Shown piece after piece: positions 6,784-13,970 of a stretch of DNA of 31,941 bases; position 1 is the stretch's first letter; each line of letters opens with the position of its first letter. The position numbers were made by a program, and so were the translations under genes. The notes below the pieces were generated by a model. It did no database searches. It saw only the letters and a list, made by a program, of their open reading frames with translations, and was not told the DNA's origin. Location: contig CAZFIO010000006.1 of assembly GCA_964519585.1 (NCBI GenBank), positions 1 through 31,941 on the forward strand, written 5' to 3'. The DNA is from CAZFIO01 sp964519585. GTDB lineage: Bacteria; Bacillota; Clostridia; Tissierellales; Tissierellaceae.

Positions 6784-8142
6784 GTGGATAGAAATACAAA
6801 TTTAACAGAAGGAAATATATTTTCCACCTTAACAAAACTAGCTTTACCCATTATGGGTACATCATTCTTACATATGGCCTATAATCTAACTGATATTATG
6901 TGGTTGGGTAGGCTTTCTACTGAAGCAGTAGCTGCAGCAGGAAATGCTGGATTTTTCCTATGGTTTGGTGCTGGAATAATACTTATGTCTCAGATAGGAG
7001 CTGGAGTAGGTGTAGCCCAATCCTATGGCAAAGAAGACCTAGATGAAGCAAAAAAGTATGTTTCCAATGGAATTCAATTAAACATATTTACTGCTGTTTT
7101 ATATGGGCTAATCCTACTTGTATTTAGGCATAAATTAATTGGATTTTTTAATCTAAAAGATATAGATGTTTACAATATGTCCATAGACTACTTAATAATT
7201 ATATCTATAGGCATGGTATTTAATTTTATCAACCCTATTTTTTCAACCATATTAAACAGTACAGGGAATAGTATGACCCCCTTTAAAATAAATACAATTG
7301 GCCTAGTTTTCAATATGATCCTAGACCCACTCTTAATATTTGGATTTGGTCCTATAAAAGCCTATGGAATAAAGGGTGCAGCAGTGGCCACCATCCTATC
7401 ACAAATTATAGTTTGCCTTATATTTATCTATATCGGTAGGACTAGCAAGAATCTATATGCCCAGGTTAACCTGTTTAAAAAACCAGATCTTAAACTTATG
7501 GAGGAAATGATAAGGTTAGGATTTCCTGCCTTCCTGCAAACTTCTGCCCACTCTAGTATAAGCATGGCACTGACCAGGATTATAGCACAATTTGGATCCA
7601 TAGCCTTGGCTGCCCAGTCTGTAGGGTCAAAGATTGAATCCTTGTCCTGGATGACAGCGGAAGGATTTTCTGCAGCCATATCAGCCTTTGTGGGACAAAA
7701 CTATGGGGCCAAGAAATATGATAGGATAAAAGAAGGCTACACCAAGGGTATGGAAATAGTAGGTGGCATAGGAGTTTTTGTCTCCTTGCTATTGATATTT
7801 GCTCCAAGGCAACTCTTTGCCATATTTACACCAGAGGACAAGCTGGCTATAAAAGAGGGTGCAAACTATCTAAGGATTTTAGGTTTCTCACAGTTCTTTA
7901 TGTGTTTAGAAATCGGAACAGCAGGGGCATTCAATGGCCTAGGAAAAACAATTCCCCCATCTATAGTAGGTGTTTCCATGAACTTTATGAGAATTCCCAT
8001 AGCTATAGTCCTAGCCAATCATACAAGCCTTGGGTTATCAGGGGTATGGTGGAGTATAAGCGTCACAGGAATAATTAAGGGAATAATATTGTCAATATGG
8101 TTTAAATTATATTTAAATAAAAGATTTAGTAGTGAATTGTAG
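6784..8142 (+). CDS. MATE family efflux transporter
   Basis: A 452-residue membrane protein with about 12 hydrophobic segments in two homologous halves. The N-terminal half starts with NIFSTLTKLALPIMGTSFLHMAYNLTDIMWLGRLS, the typical MATE TM1 region, and the second half starts near residue 236 with MIRLGFPAFLQTSAHSS. EGFSAAISAFVGQNYGAKK is the conserved mid-second-half motif. MATE proteins export cationic drugs and metabolites in exchange for Na+ or H+; the substrate is not predictable here. The start is GTG at 6784 after ACAGGTG. The gene is followed after 15 nt by a cyclophilin gene, so the two are probably co-transcribed. A possible promoter (TTGATT 6721, TATAAA 6742) has weak 15-bp spacing. 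Confidence 0.93.
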   Translation: MDRNTNLTEGNIFSTLTKLALPIMGTSFLHMAYNLTDIMWLGRLSTEAVAAAGNAGFFLWFGAGIILMSQIGAGVGVAQSYGKEDLDEAKKYVSNGIQLNIFTAVLYGLILLVFRHKLIGFFNLKDIDVYNMSIDYLIIISIGMVFNFINPIFSTILNSTGNSMTPFKINTIGLVFNMILDPLLIFGFGPIKAYGIKGAAVATILSQIIVCLIFIYIGRTSKNLYAQVNLFKKPDLKLMEEMIRLGFPAFLQTSAHSSISMALTRIIAQFGSIALAAQSVGSKIESLSWMTAEGFSAAISAFVGQNYGAKKYDRIKEGYTKGMEIVGGIGVFVSLLLIFAPRQLFAIFTPEDKLAIKEGANYLRILGFSQFFMCLEIGTAGAFNGLGKTIPPSIVGVSMNFMRIPIAIVLANHTSLGLSGVWWSISVTGIIKGIILSIWFKLYLNKRFSSEL

Positions 8143-8157
8143 AAGGAGAGGGATCAA

Positions 8158-8760
8158 ATGAATTTAGAACAAGTACAAATGCCAAAAACAGGCGAAGAAG
8201 TCGCCATCATTACTACAAATTATGGAGAAATCAAATTAAGATTATTTCCTGAAATTGCTCCAAAGGCAGTAGAAAATTTCAAAACCCATATAAAAAACAA
8301 CTACTATGAAGGAGTTACCTTCCATAGAGTCATGAATAATTTTATGATTCAAGGTGGGGATCCAGAGGGAACAGGTAGAGGCGGGAAAAGCATATGGAGA
8401 AATTCTTTTGAAGACGAATTTCACCCAGACTACCATAACTTCAGAGGTTCCCTGTCCATGGCAAATGCAGGACCTGGAACAAATGGAAGCCAGTTTTTTA
8501 TAGTCCAATGTAAGGAAGTGGGAAAGGACTTGCTGGGGCAAATGAAATCTTTAGGTGATAAGGCTGGATTTTCTAATGAGGTTATAAGTGCCTATGAAGA
8601 ATTAGGAGGAACCCCTTGGCTAGACAACAAGCATACAGTATTTGGACATGTATATGAAGGTATGGATGTAGTGGATAAAATAGCAGGTGTAAAAACTGGC
8701 TTTGGTGATAAGCCTGTAGAGCCAGTAATCATGGAAAAACTAAAAATAGAAACATATTAA
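8158..8760 (+). CDS. Peptidyl-prolyl cis-trans isomerase, cyclophilin type
   Basis: A 200-residue cyclophilin that catalyses Xaa-Pro isomerisation. The fold signatures are intact: the catalytic arginine in VTFHRVMNNFMIQGGDP (around residues 55-70), GTNGSQFFIVQ near 105-115 and HTVFGHVYEGMDVVDKI near 160-176. It lacks a signal peptide, so it should be cytosolic. It carries an insertion of roughly 30 residues (KEVGKDLLGQMKSLGDKAGF...) between the active-site half and the HTVFG motif, as seen in a subset of bacterial cyclophilins. The start is ATG at 8158 after AGAAGGAGAGG. A bidirectional terminator separates it from the convergent CAP-domain gene. Confidence 0.93.
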   Translation: MNLEQVQMPKTGEEVAIITTNYGEIKLRLFPEIAPKAVENFKTHIKNNYYEGVTFHRVMNNFMIQGGDPEGTGRGGKSIWRNSFEDEFHPDYHNFRGSLSMANAGPGTNGSQFFIVQCKEVGKDLLGQMKSLGDKAGFSNEVISAYEELGGTPWLDNKHTVFGHVYEGMDVVDKIAGVKTGFGDKPVEPVIMEKLKIETY

Positions 8761-8815
8761 ATAGATATCATGCATGGAACAAGCCCCGTTTTGTTCCGCA
8801 CATAAAAATAAATAT

Positions 8816-8854
8816 AAAAAGGTCGCCCTTAGAATTCTAGAAGGGCGACCTTTT
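8816..8854. terminator. Bidirectional intrinsic terminator
   Basis: AAAAGGTCGCCCTT and AAGGGCGACCTTTT flank a short loop, giving a strong stem with A-run and T-run on opposite sides. It serves the plus-strand cyclophilin gene and the minus-strand CAP gene, which converge here. Confidence 0.92.
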
Positions 8855-8862
8855 CTATTTGT

Positions 8863-9612
8863 TTATTGAGCGAAATGTTGTGTAAATAATATTGTTGGAC
8901 CACCAAATGCGCTGCCCGGCGTCTCCGAAAATACAACCCCTAACCCAACATATTTAAAACTTTCCCTAAGCATATTTGCATTGTGCCCAGGTGATGCCTT
9001 AAACGATTCAAATACCCTATCTACTGCATCTGGTTTTAAATTTGATGACTTAATATATCCTATATTGTCTCCGAATCCAGAATAGTGAGAATATGCAAAA
9101 ACACTTCTCATTAGATATCCTAGGGAGGAATCAGAAAAATTTGGATTTTTATGACCAAAGTAATTTAGCTGCAACATAGATAGTGATTTATATCTTGCGG
9201 AATTTTTTAGGTCCTTTTTTGCCTCCAAGGCCTTAAGTCCATTATCAATCCTGTGATCATTGATAAGTTTTAACATTCTATCTTCTAAATCGGACTTATA
9301 TTCATTGGGATAATTGTTTGGTAAATCTTTACCAGAAGATTTTTCTACTTCCTTGGTTCCTACCTTGATAATTTCATTTGTAGGGCCCTGGGTTATAGAA
9401 TTACTAATTTCCGTTCTAGAGATTTCTTTACCATCTAGATATTCTACCTTGTAACTTATGGTTCTTATCCCGTTTTCACCTTTTTGGCTTACTTTTTCCT
9501 TACCTTTTTCAAGGCTATCATCATTTTCTCTAATTGTTTGATAACCTATCTTTTCATATAGGGATCTAAGATCCTTCGCTTTGCTCTGGGTGGCAAAATT
9601 TACCTTTTTCAA
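8863..9612 (-). CDS. G5- and CAP-domain protein, apparently lacking its secretion signal (5' end formed by a repeat)
   Basis: The 249-residue frame contains a G5-like domain (about residues 21-87, ending in KVGTKEVEK) and a C-terminal CAP/SCP (YkwD-like) domain (about 112-249). The CAP hallmarks are LINDHRIDNGL, YFGHKNPNFSD, GDNIGYI and ASPGHNANML. Such proteins are normally exported and act at the cell surface. Here no signal peptide exists: an in-frame stop lies two codons before the only available start, TTG at 9612, and no good ribosome binding site is present. Residues about 5-18 (FATQSKAKDLRS) are encoded by an inverted copy of the interspersed CATCCAGAGC repeat. The likely history is that repeat insertion or rearrangement removed the original 5' end. 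Domain calls are solid; whether the gene is expressed is doubtful. Confidence 0.75.
   Translation of the reverse strand: MKKVNFATQSKAKDLRSLYEKIGYQTIRENDDSLEKGKEKVSQKGENGIRTISYKVEYLDGKEISRTEISNSITQGPTNEIIKVGTKEVEKSSGKDLPNNYPNEYKSDLEDRMLKLINDHRIDNGLKALEAKKDLKNSARYKSLSMLQLNYFGHKNPNFSDSSLGYLMRSVFAYSHYSGFGDNIGYIKSSNLKPDAVDRVFESFKASPGHNANMLRESFKYVGLGVVFSETPGSAFGGPTILFTQHFAQ
9561..9596 (-). repeat. Interspersed CATCCAGAGC repeat inside the CAP-domain reading frame
   Basis: On the minus strand this segment matches the repeat at 6520-6556 with only a few transition differences and one inserted base, through AGCGAAGGATCTTAGA. It is read in frame as codons of the CAP-domain ORF. Confidence 0.8.
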
Positions 9613-9621
9613 ATATTAAAC

Positions 9622-9640
9622 CCCACTTATTTCAAGTGGG
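9622..9640 (-). terminator. Short hairpin at the end of the thioredoxin-like gene
   Basis: CCCACTT/AAGTGGG with a 5-nt loop overlaps the stop codon of the gene ending at 9627 and is followed by GTTTAATATTT on the minus strand. This is a weak or partial terminator. Confidence 0.45.
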
Positions 9641-9869
9641 ATTTTAATATTTCTAGCATTTCATCAATTTTAGGCACATGGCCTTCTACTAGGATATGAT
9701 CATTTATCATAAGGGTCATATTTTTACTAACTCCGTAATCAGCAAAGGCTCTAGGATTTCCTATGATTTGAAAATCTTTTTTTATCCCTAACTGGGATAG
9801 GGCTGAGTCTACAACTACAGCCATCTTGCTATAGCCTCAACCTATGTCTTCAAATATTTTAATATCCAT
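9627..9869 (-). CDS. Candidate selenoprotein: small thioredoxin-fold protein with Sec at residue 11
   Basis: Read from ATG at 9869 the frame gives MDIKIFEDIG-U-GYSKM and continues to 9627, 80 residues, with a single in-frame TGA at 9837-9839. The body resembles the very small thioredoxin-like 'redox-active disulfide protein 2' family: IKIF strand, active-site turn, helix ending SALSQLGI, then YGV, LMIND, VEGHVP and a C-terminal helix. The UGA sits where that family has the first cysteine of CxxC; the second cysteine is Ser (U-G-Y-S). The usual cis-Pro of the 'TP' motif is also absent (NM). A SECIS-like hairpin lies at the right distance (9796-9825). AAAAGGGGTG precedes the ATG, and an 11-nt array ends 16 nt before it, the spacing seen at six other genes. 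The alternative is a nonsense mutation with restart at residue 16, which would lose the active site. Confidence 0.7.
9796..9825 (-). promoter_or_regulatory. SECIS-like stem-loop downstream of the UGA
   Basis: In the mRNA the stem is GAU-GGCUG, a bulged U, AGU, the loop UGUAG, then ACU-CAGCC and AUC. The loop lies 24-28 nt after the UGA, within the known bacterial range, and has a G among its first two bases. The bulged U three base pairs below the loop recalls the E. coli fdhF SECIS. The fold was drawn by eye. Confidence 0.6.
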
Positions 9870-9885
9870 GAAAACACCCCTTTTG

Positions 9886-9940
9886 AACGATAGTCTAGCA
9901 ATTGCCAAGCAGTAGACTAGCAATGGTCTAGCGATTGTAA
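9886..9940 (-). repeat. 11-nt repeat array, 5 units, upstream of the candidate selenoprotein
   Basis: Plus-strand units are AACGATAGTCT, AGCAATTGCCA, AGCAGTAGACT, AGCAATGGTCT, AGCGATTGTAA. Read on the minus strand it ends GACTATCGTT and runs into CAAAAGGGGTG, nearly the same junction as at 14047 before the DUF503 gene. Confidence 0.88.
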
Positions 9941-10009
9941 GGGAAAATTCCTATTACCACAAATATCTATGGGATCCCTTATTGGTAACCGATTTGATAG
10001 ATGTTTTTT

Positions 10010-10079
10010 AAAAGCGGAGATTTCTCCATTACTAACGGACAGACACATAGGTCTGCCCCTACAGGAGTCAAATGACCAA
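10010..10079 (-). repeat. 70-bp repeat, inverted copy of 13829-13900
   Basis: Its reverse complement matches 13829-13900 almost throughout, including GGGGCAGACCTATGTGTCTG and the following CCGTTAGTAAT. It contains the GTAGGGG motif common to the cores. The rest of 9941-10087 shows nothing recognisable. Confidence 0.8.
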
Positions 10080-10087
10080 CCTTACAT

Positions 10088-10773
10088 TTACTCCATCAAT
10101 TTCTCCAACTCAAATGGATATTCATCTACCAATTCCCCTAGAGCGAAGAATCTTTTTCCATTCTTTGATGTGTAGTAGCAGGTCATTAGGGAGATTACAG
10201 GTTTTCCCCTATCTTCTGCTATCTTATCTTCCAGCATATAGAAGGAGGTATCTGGAACTATTTTTATATCGTAAATCTCGTATTCATAGATGGTTTCCTT
10301 GTTTGTTATTTTTACTATATGGCCTTTTTCTATATCTAATAGTCCACCAAAGAGCCTATCTTTATCCTTCATATAGTGGCCGGATAGGGTGTAGTTGCCT
10401 TGCCCCATTTCTTGCTGGGGCTTCATGGTTGTTGCACCAACCATAAGGTGGGGGTCTGTGGTTCCCTTGAGTATAGGTAAGTTTAAACCTATTTCATCAA
10501 CTAATATATGGCCTACTATGGCCTTTTTATAGTTATCATTTACATTTTTCAGTATGGAGTTTATATCTATATCCCTAACCAAGGTGAAGTTAAATTCAGT
10601 TTCATAGGCTTCATTTGCCCTTAAATCTGCTGCATCTAATTGATCCAGAAGGTCTAATCCTGCCTTTGTATTTTGGCAATGATGGCCTTGCTGATGGCTG
10701 GTATGGACATAAATATAAGACCGGTGATAATTAGGATTATTCCTAAGACTTTTTTAAGATTTAAATTTTTAAT
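10088..10773 (-). pseudogene. Sortase with a single-base frameshift after its signal anchor
   Basis: The main frame (10088-10582) carries the sortase catalytic pattern: His in LSGHYMKDKD, Cys in VISLMTCYYTS and the following Arg in GKRFFALGEL. Sortases are membrane-anchored transpeptidases that attach surface proteins. Upstream, a signal-anchor segment (KKVLGIILIITGLIFMSIPA) is encoded in a different frame. It joins the catalytic part perfectly if one A is added to the AAAA run near 10670-10680, reading IIAK-NTKAGLDLL. The anchor frame follows AGGAGGTG but begins with ATT at 10773-10771 (a GTG overlaps the SD itself), an unusual start. Either the gene is a recent pseudogene or the assembly has a homopolymer error. 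No LPxTG-type substrate is visible in the window. Confidence 0.75.
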
Positions 10774-10852
10774 ATAAAACACCTCCTGGAACTATGGCAA
10801 TACAAATGTCTGCCTCTACAACAGTCGGAATGACCGGGAGAGATGCAGGTCA

Positions 10853-10897
10853 TTGCGGACAGGGGCGTCCGCCACTACAATTGTTAAACTATTGTAT
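10853..10897. repeat. GTGGAC/GTCC hairpin module plus two 11-nt units
   Basis: GCGGACAGGGGCGTCCGCC is an inverted relative of the modules at 25352 and 30618. It runs into TACAATTGTTA and AACTATTGTAT (10876-10897), a two-unit remnant of the 11-nt array. Confidence 0.65.
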
Positions 10898-10944
10898 ATT
10901 ATCTAATATATTTACCCTAGATAAGATATTTAACACATATCTTG

Positions 10945-10953
10945 TGCTATAAT
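10945..10953 (+). promoter_or_regulatory. Putative extended -10 promoter of queG
   Basis: TGC-TATAAT (10945-10953) is an extended -10 without a good -35. The start of transcription would fall just before the ribosome binding site at 10962. Confidence 0.5.
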
Positions 10954-10974
10954 TCCTTTATGGAGGTTTTATTT

Positions 10975-11997
10975 ATGGATGCTTTAAGGGAATTTATTAT
11001 AGAAAAATCTAAGAAATTAAATATAGATATAATTGGTTTTACTAGTGGAGATCCTCTTTTGGATCTAGAAGATTATCTTAGCCAAAGAAGTTCTATGGGC
11101 TATGAAACTGAATTTGAAGAAAAGGATATTTCAAAGCGGCTTAATCCTAAATTGAGTCTGGAAAGTTGTAAATCTATCATAGTTATAGGCCTTTCCTATA
11201 ATAATGATTTTGAGACAAACAAGGATATTGCTCCAAGGGGGATTTTATCTAAAACTTCTTGGGGAGAGGACTATCATAGGGTTTTAAAATCTAGGATGGA
11301 AAGCTTAATTGATGAGATTAAAAAGGTGAAGGACTTTTCCTATAAGGCCTTTGTTGATACTGGTCCACTGATAGATAGGGAGCTAGCTAGGAATGCCGGG
11401 ATAGGATATTATGGGAAGAATTGCTCCATAATAAATAAGGACTATGGGTCCTTCATATTTTTAGGCTATATATTAAGTGACTTGGAAGTAGAGATTGAAA
11501 ATAAGCTTGTTGAAGATGGATGCGGGGATTGTGACTTGTGTATTAGGGCCTGTCCTACAGGAGCTTTAGAGGAACCCTATAGGTTAAATCCTAAAAAGTG
11601 CATTTCCTACCTGACTCAAACCAAGGATATAATTCTTGATGATTTAAGAGATAGAATGGGAAATAGGATATATGGTTGTGACACCTGCCAATTGGTTTGT
11701 CCCAAAAACAAGGGTGTAAAACTACCTAATCATATGGAATTTATACCATCATTAACACAGGGTATAGTGGATATAGAAGAATTACTCTTTATGTCCAATA
11801 GGAAATTTAAAGAAAAGTATGGGTCCATGTCCGGCGCCTGGAGGGGTAAAAATATATTAATTAGGAATGCTATTATAGCCTTGGGAAATACAAGGGATAA
11901 GAAACACATTCCCCTCTTGGAAAGCTACAATGAAAAGGATAATAGATGGGAAGATTATGTTAATTGGGCAATAAATAAAATTTTAACAAGAGCTTAA
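10975..11997 (+). CDS. queG: Epoxyqueuosine reductase QueG
   Basis: A 340-residue cobalamin- and [4Fe-4S]-dependent enzyme that reduces epoxyqueuosine to queuosine in tRNA. Two ferredoxin-type cysteine clusters are visible, CGDCDLCIRACPTGAL (near residues 182-197) and CDTCQLVCPKNK (near 237-248). Preceding them is the catalytic/cobalamin-binding half with SYNNDF, WGEDYHRVLKSRM and KAFVDTGPLIDRELARNAGIGYYGKN. The C-terminal segment (FKEKYGSMSGAWRGKNILIRNAIIALGN) matches the family's end region. The start is ATG at 10975 after TGGAGG; an upstream in-frame TTG at 10942 is less likely because it precedes the -10 and has no ribosome binding site. No other queuosine genes are adjacent. Confidence 0.93.
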   Translation: MDALREFIIEKSKKLNIDIIGFTSGDPLLDLEDYLSQRSSMGYETEFEEKDISKRLNPKLSLESCKSIIVIGLSYNNDFETNKDIAPRGILSKTSWGEDYHRVLKSRMESLIDEIKKVKDFSYKAFVDTGPLIDRELARNAGIGYYGKNCSIINKDYGSFIFLGYILSDLEVEIENKLVEDGCGDCDLCIRACPTGALEEPYRLNPKKCISYLTQTKDIILDDLRDRMGNRIYGCDTCQLVCPKNKGVKLPNHMEFIPSLTQGIVDIEELLFMSNRKFKEKYGSMSGAWRGKNILIRNAIIALGNTRDKKHIPLLESYNEKDNRWEDYVNWAINKILTRA

Positions 11998-12013
11998 GGA
12001 ATGGATTGAATTG

Positions 12014-12022
12014 TGATATAAT
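12014..12022 (+). promoter_or_regulatory. Possible extended -10 promoter upstream of kbl
   Basis: TGATATAAT at 12014-12022, with a poor -35 (TTAAGG, 17 bp upstream). It would give a leader of about 390 nt running through the repeats. The same GTGATATAAT occurs at 30471-30480. Confidence 0.35.
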
Positions 12023-12023
12023 A

Positions 12024-12096
12024 AAAGGCATAAAGTGGAAGGCAAAAAGCATAAAGCATAAAGCATAAGGTGTAAAGCAGAAAGTAGAAGAAAAAG
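12024..12096 (+). repeat. Low-complexity AAAGCAT tract
   Basis: Imperfect repetition of AAAGCAT, including three direct copies around 12048-12068, purine-rich and without an ORF. A pyrimidine-rich counterpart (CTGCTTTACGCTTTAC) occurs near 15510-15530. Confidence 0.6.
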
Positions 12097-12143
12097 AGTT
12101 TAATAGGCAATAGTGAATAGTTGTTAGGGTTAGGATTTGGGAT

Positions 12144-12275
12144 CCAAAAGAGGAGATCTCTCCTCAGGGTCGAGATGACTGGGTCGGACTTGTGGGTCAC
12201 GGGTCGACATACCCCGGGGCACTCCCAATTGTAATCCCTACGGGGTAAATATTAGTTGGTGTCGTCGACCCCTAC
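12144..12275 (+). repeat. Repeat core: GAGATCTCTCC and GTCGAC modules
   Basis: 12144-12182 is a GAGGAGATCTCTCC...GAGATGACTGG module also found at 13675, 14602 and 15393. 12194-12275 is an 82-bp module (GGGTCGACAT...TCGTCGACCCCTAC) with a second copy at 13732-13813. A GGGCGACC...GCCCCTAC module follows at 12296-12325. Confidence 0.75.
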
Positions 12276-12327
12276 AATGATATGATAAGACTTGGGGTCT
12301 GCGGGCGACCAAATGTTGCCCCTACAA

Positions 12328-12404
12328 CACAATTGTTTAACTATTATTTAACCATTGCTTGACTACTGCTTGGCTATTGCTTGACAATTGCTAGACTATC
12401 GTTT
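12328..12404 (+). repeat. 11-nt repeat array, 7 units (77 bp), ending before kbl
   Basis: Units are CACAATTGTTT, AACTATTATTT, AACCATTGCTT, GACTACTGCTT, GGCTATTGCTT, GACAATTGCTA, GACTATCGTTT, all in the 'start-side' orientation. It runs into AATGGGAGG, the kbl ribosome binding site; 16 nt separate it from the ATG. Confidence 0.9.
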
Positions 12405-12420
12405 AATGGGAGGTATTTTT

Positions 12421-13608
12421 ATGTCAAATGTACATGAATTAAATTTCTTAAAAGAAAAGATTGAAGAATTAAAAAATGAAGGGGTTTATAGGAAGTTGCC
12501 TGTACTAGAAACTCCAAATGAAGCGGAAGTAATCCTTAATGGCAGGAAGGTAATCAACCTTTCTTCAAATAACTATCTGGGCCTGGCTAATCATCCTAGG
12601 ATGAAAAAGGCTGCTATTGAAGCTGTAGAAAAATATGGGGTTGGTTCAGGTGCTGTAAGGACCATAATTGGCAATATGGATATTCATGAAGAATTGGAAT
12701 CTCTACTGGCAGAGTTTAAAAGGGAAGAAGCTGCTTTTCTTTTCCAATCAGGTTTCAATTGTAATGCTGGAACTATCCAGGCTATAACTGAAAAAGGTGA
12801 TATTCTTATATCTGATGAGCTAAACCATGCTTCTATAATTGATGGAGCTAGGCTATCTAGGGCTGACAAGGCAATCTATAAGCACTCTGATATGGATAGC
12901 TTGGAGCAAGTGTTGAAGGAAAATAGAGACAAGTATAGAAATATGCTTATAATAACTGATGGGGTATTTTCCATGGATGGAGATGTAGCAAAACTTCCAG
13001 AAATTGTAGAATTGGCAGAAAAATATAGTGCCATGACCTATGTGGATGATGCCCATGGTTCAGGAGTTTTGGGGGAAAGCGGCAGGGGTACTGTAGATCA
13101 TTTTGGGCTTCATGGAAGGGTTGACTTTGTTATGGGGACCCTGTCCAAGGCCATAGGTGTAATCGGTGGATATGTGGCAGGATCAAAAACCATGTATGAA
13201 TGGTTAAATCATAGGGCAAGACCAGTCTTGTTTTCCACTTCCTTGCCACCAGCTACTATTGGGGCCATAACTGAGGCAATCAGAATGCTTATGGAGTCTA
13301 CAGAATATACTGAAAGACTTTGGGATAATTCTAAATACTTCAAGGAAAAACTAGGAAGCCTAGGTTTTGATATAGGAAATAGCCAAACTCCAATAACACC
13401 AGTAATCATTGGAGATGAAGCAAAAACCATGGAGTTTTCCAGAAATCTATTGGAAAAGGGAGTATTTGTTTCCGGTATAGTATTTCCAACAGTACCAAAG
13501 GGAACAGGCAGGGTAAGATGCATGGTTACAGCCGCTCATACAAAAGATCAGTTGGATAAGGCGGTAGAAGTATTTGAAGCAGTTGGGAAGGAAATGGGGA
13601 TACTTTAA
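12421..13608 (+). CDS. kbl: Glycine C-acetyltransferase (2-amino-3-ketobutyrate CoA ligase)
   Basis: A 395-residue PLP enzyme of the alpha-oxoamine synthase family. It cleaves 2-amino-3-oxobutyrate with CoA to glycine and acetyl-CoA in threonine degradation. Family motifs include SSNNYLGLANHP, GSGAVRTIIGNMDIHEELE, DELNHASIIDGARLS, DGVFSMDGD, YVDDAHGSGVLG and the PLP lysine in GTLSKAIGVIGGY (K243). The length and the SGAVRTIIGN motif favour Kbl over BioF; BioF remains possible without a tree. I chose ATG at 12421, which follows GGGAGG; the frame runs upstream to 12388, but that part lies in the 11-nt array. The threonine dehydrogenase partner is not in the window. Its product glycine is the substrate of the reductase encoded at 19205-25139. 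Confidence 0.88.
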   Translation: MSNVHELNFLKEKIEELKNEGVYRKLPVLETPNEAEVILNGRKVINLSSNNYLGLANHPRMKKAAIEAVEKYGVGSGAVRTIIGNMDIHEELESLLAEFKREEAAFLFQSGFNCNAGTIQAITEKGDILISDELNHASIIDGARLSRADKAIYKHSDMDSLEQVLKENRDKYRNMLIITDGVFSMDGDVAKLPEIVELAEKYSAMTYVDDAHGSGVLGESGRGTVDHFGLHGRVDFVMGTLSKAIGVIGGYVAGSKTMYEWLNHRARPVLFSTSLPPATIGAITEAIRMLMESTEYTERLWDNSKYFKEKLGSLGFDIGNSQTPITPVIIGDEAKTMEFSRNLLEKGVFVSGIVFPTVPKGTGRVRCMVTAAHTKDQLDKAVEVFEAVGKEMGIL

Positions 13609-13672
13609 CAATAGTTTATCAATAGGGAAACGATAGGGGAACAATAGGGGAACAATGGTTAAACAATTGTTT
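13607..13672 (+). repeat. 11-nt repeat array, 6 units, starting inside the kbl stop codon
   Basis: Units are AACAATAGTTT, ATCAATAGGGA, AACGATAGGGG, AACAATAGGGG, AACAATGGTTA, AACAATTGTTT. The first two bases of unit 1 are the last two of the TAA stop codon. Confidence 0.88.
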
Positions 13673-13674
13673 TG

Positions 13675-13900
13675 GGGGTCTAAAGGACGGGGATCTCTCC
13701 ACGACCGTCGAGATGACAGGGGTTGGATTTTGGGGTCGAGGGTCGACATACCCTCGGGCACTCCGCATTTTAGCCCTACTGGGTAAATAAAGGTTGGTAT
13801 CGTCGACCCCTACCAAGCAGCAGGCCAGTTTGGTCATTTCGGCTGTTGTAGGGGCAGACCTATGTGTCTGTCCGTTAGTAATAGAGAAATCTCCGTTTTT
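13675..13900 (+). repeat. Repeat core of three modules between two arrays
   Basis: In order: a GATCTCTCC...GAGATGACAGG module (13675-13722), an 82-bp GTCGAC module (13732-13813, copy of 12194-12275), and a GTAGGGGCAGACC module (13829-13900, inverted copy at 10010-10079). Frames crossing this region on both strands are repeat-derived and show no protein signature. 13901-13970 holds nothing recognisable. Confidence 0.75.
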
Positions 13901-13970
13901 AAAAATAGATCTCCCCAATAGGCTGAATAAAGTAGAATTGCATATATTTGGGGTGATAGGAATCTCCTTT

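Noticed and set aside
9969..10446. Plus-strand frames of 68 and 124 residues across 9969-10446
   Set aside because: They are antisense to the sortase or derived from the inverted repeat at 10010-10079, have no ribosome binding site and no protein signature.
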